Assembly (NCBI RefSeq): GCF_938036805.1
Contig: NZ_CALHWC010000113.1
Coordinates: 1-5,633, forward strand
Reading direction: 5' to 3'
From: an uncultured Streptococcus sp.
GTDB lineage: Bacteria; Bacillota; Bacilli; Lactobacillales; Streptococcaceae
Length of the DNA: 5,633 nt
Shown piece by piece: positions 5,577 through 5,633 of the stretch (the stretch's first letter is position 1; every line of letters begins with the position of its first letter). The notes under the pieces were generated by a model, which saw only the letters and a program-made list of their open reading frames with translations, was not told the DNA's origin and did not search any database. Position numbers and translations under genes: made by a program.

Positions 5577-5633
5577 TCTTTTTGAGATTCTAAGTGGCGA
5601 TATTTCCAAAATCATCAATATTCAGAGAGCTTA

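Noticed and set aside
5575..5589. AATCT-5nt-AGATT hairpin after the HAD stop as a terminator
   Set aside because: A 5-bp AT-rich stem with no T run after it is too weak to call.
5379..5618. Minus-strand open frame overlapping the end of the HAD gene
   Set aside because: It mostly mirrors the HAD coding sequence, shows no recognisable domain and has no convincing ribosome binding site.

Overview
The window looks like chromosomal DNA of a low-GC Gram-positive coccus, most likely an oral Streptococcus of the sanguinis/gordonii type. This rests on a streptococcal-type fused glutathione synthase (GshF), a Gram-positive-type PurA, an AT-rich intergenic region with clear sigma-A promoters, and an intergenic repeat of a kind I recall as common in these genomes. 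The species is inference; nothing here proves it.

Layout. On the minus strand, 1-643 is the 5' part (214 codons) of a membrane-anchored, coiled-coil-rich protein that runs off the left edge. Then come 228 bp of non-coding or degenerate sequence (644-871). They hold an extended -10 promoter for that gene, the rho-independent terminator of gshF, and an unexplained 69-codon open frame without a normal start. gshF (872-3124, minus) encodes the two-domain enzyme that makes glutathione. A 301-bp divergent intergenic region (3125-3425) separates it from purA. It contains a gshF promoter, a near-perfect PurR box with a weak inverted partner at the classical spacing, an 11-bp direct repeat, and a strong purA promoter followed by a ~74-nt leader with two hairpins. 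purA (3426-4718, plus) encodes adenylosuccinate synthetase. Next is a ~177-bp MITE-like repeat with terminal inverted repeats that folds into several hairpins (4731-4907). Finally there is a HAD-family phosphatase gene (4932-5576, plus) whose Shine-Dalgarno sequence abuts the repeat. The last 57 bp show nothing I can support.

How it fits together. gshF and purA are housekeeping genes fired in opposite directions from one shared regulatory region. The PurR box suggests purine control of purA, but its distance would also suit gshF. The HAD gene has no clear promoter of its own, so it is probably read through from purA across the repeat.

Most worth checking: (1) purA has no Shine-Dalgarno at normal distance; its good one lies ~26 nt upstream, with a small GC hairpin in between. 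(2) The PurR box pair in the divergent region. (3) The structured repeat between purA and the HAD gene, including a hairpin that would mask the HAD ribosome binding site. I found no new defence system, CRISPR array, tRNA, rRNA or complete insertion sequence. The protein-coding content is ordinary.
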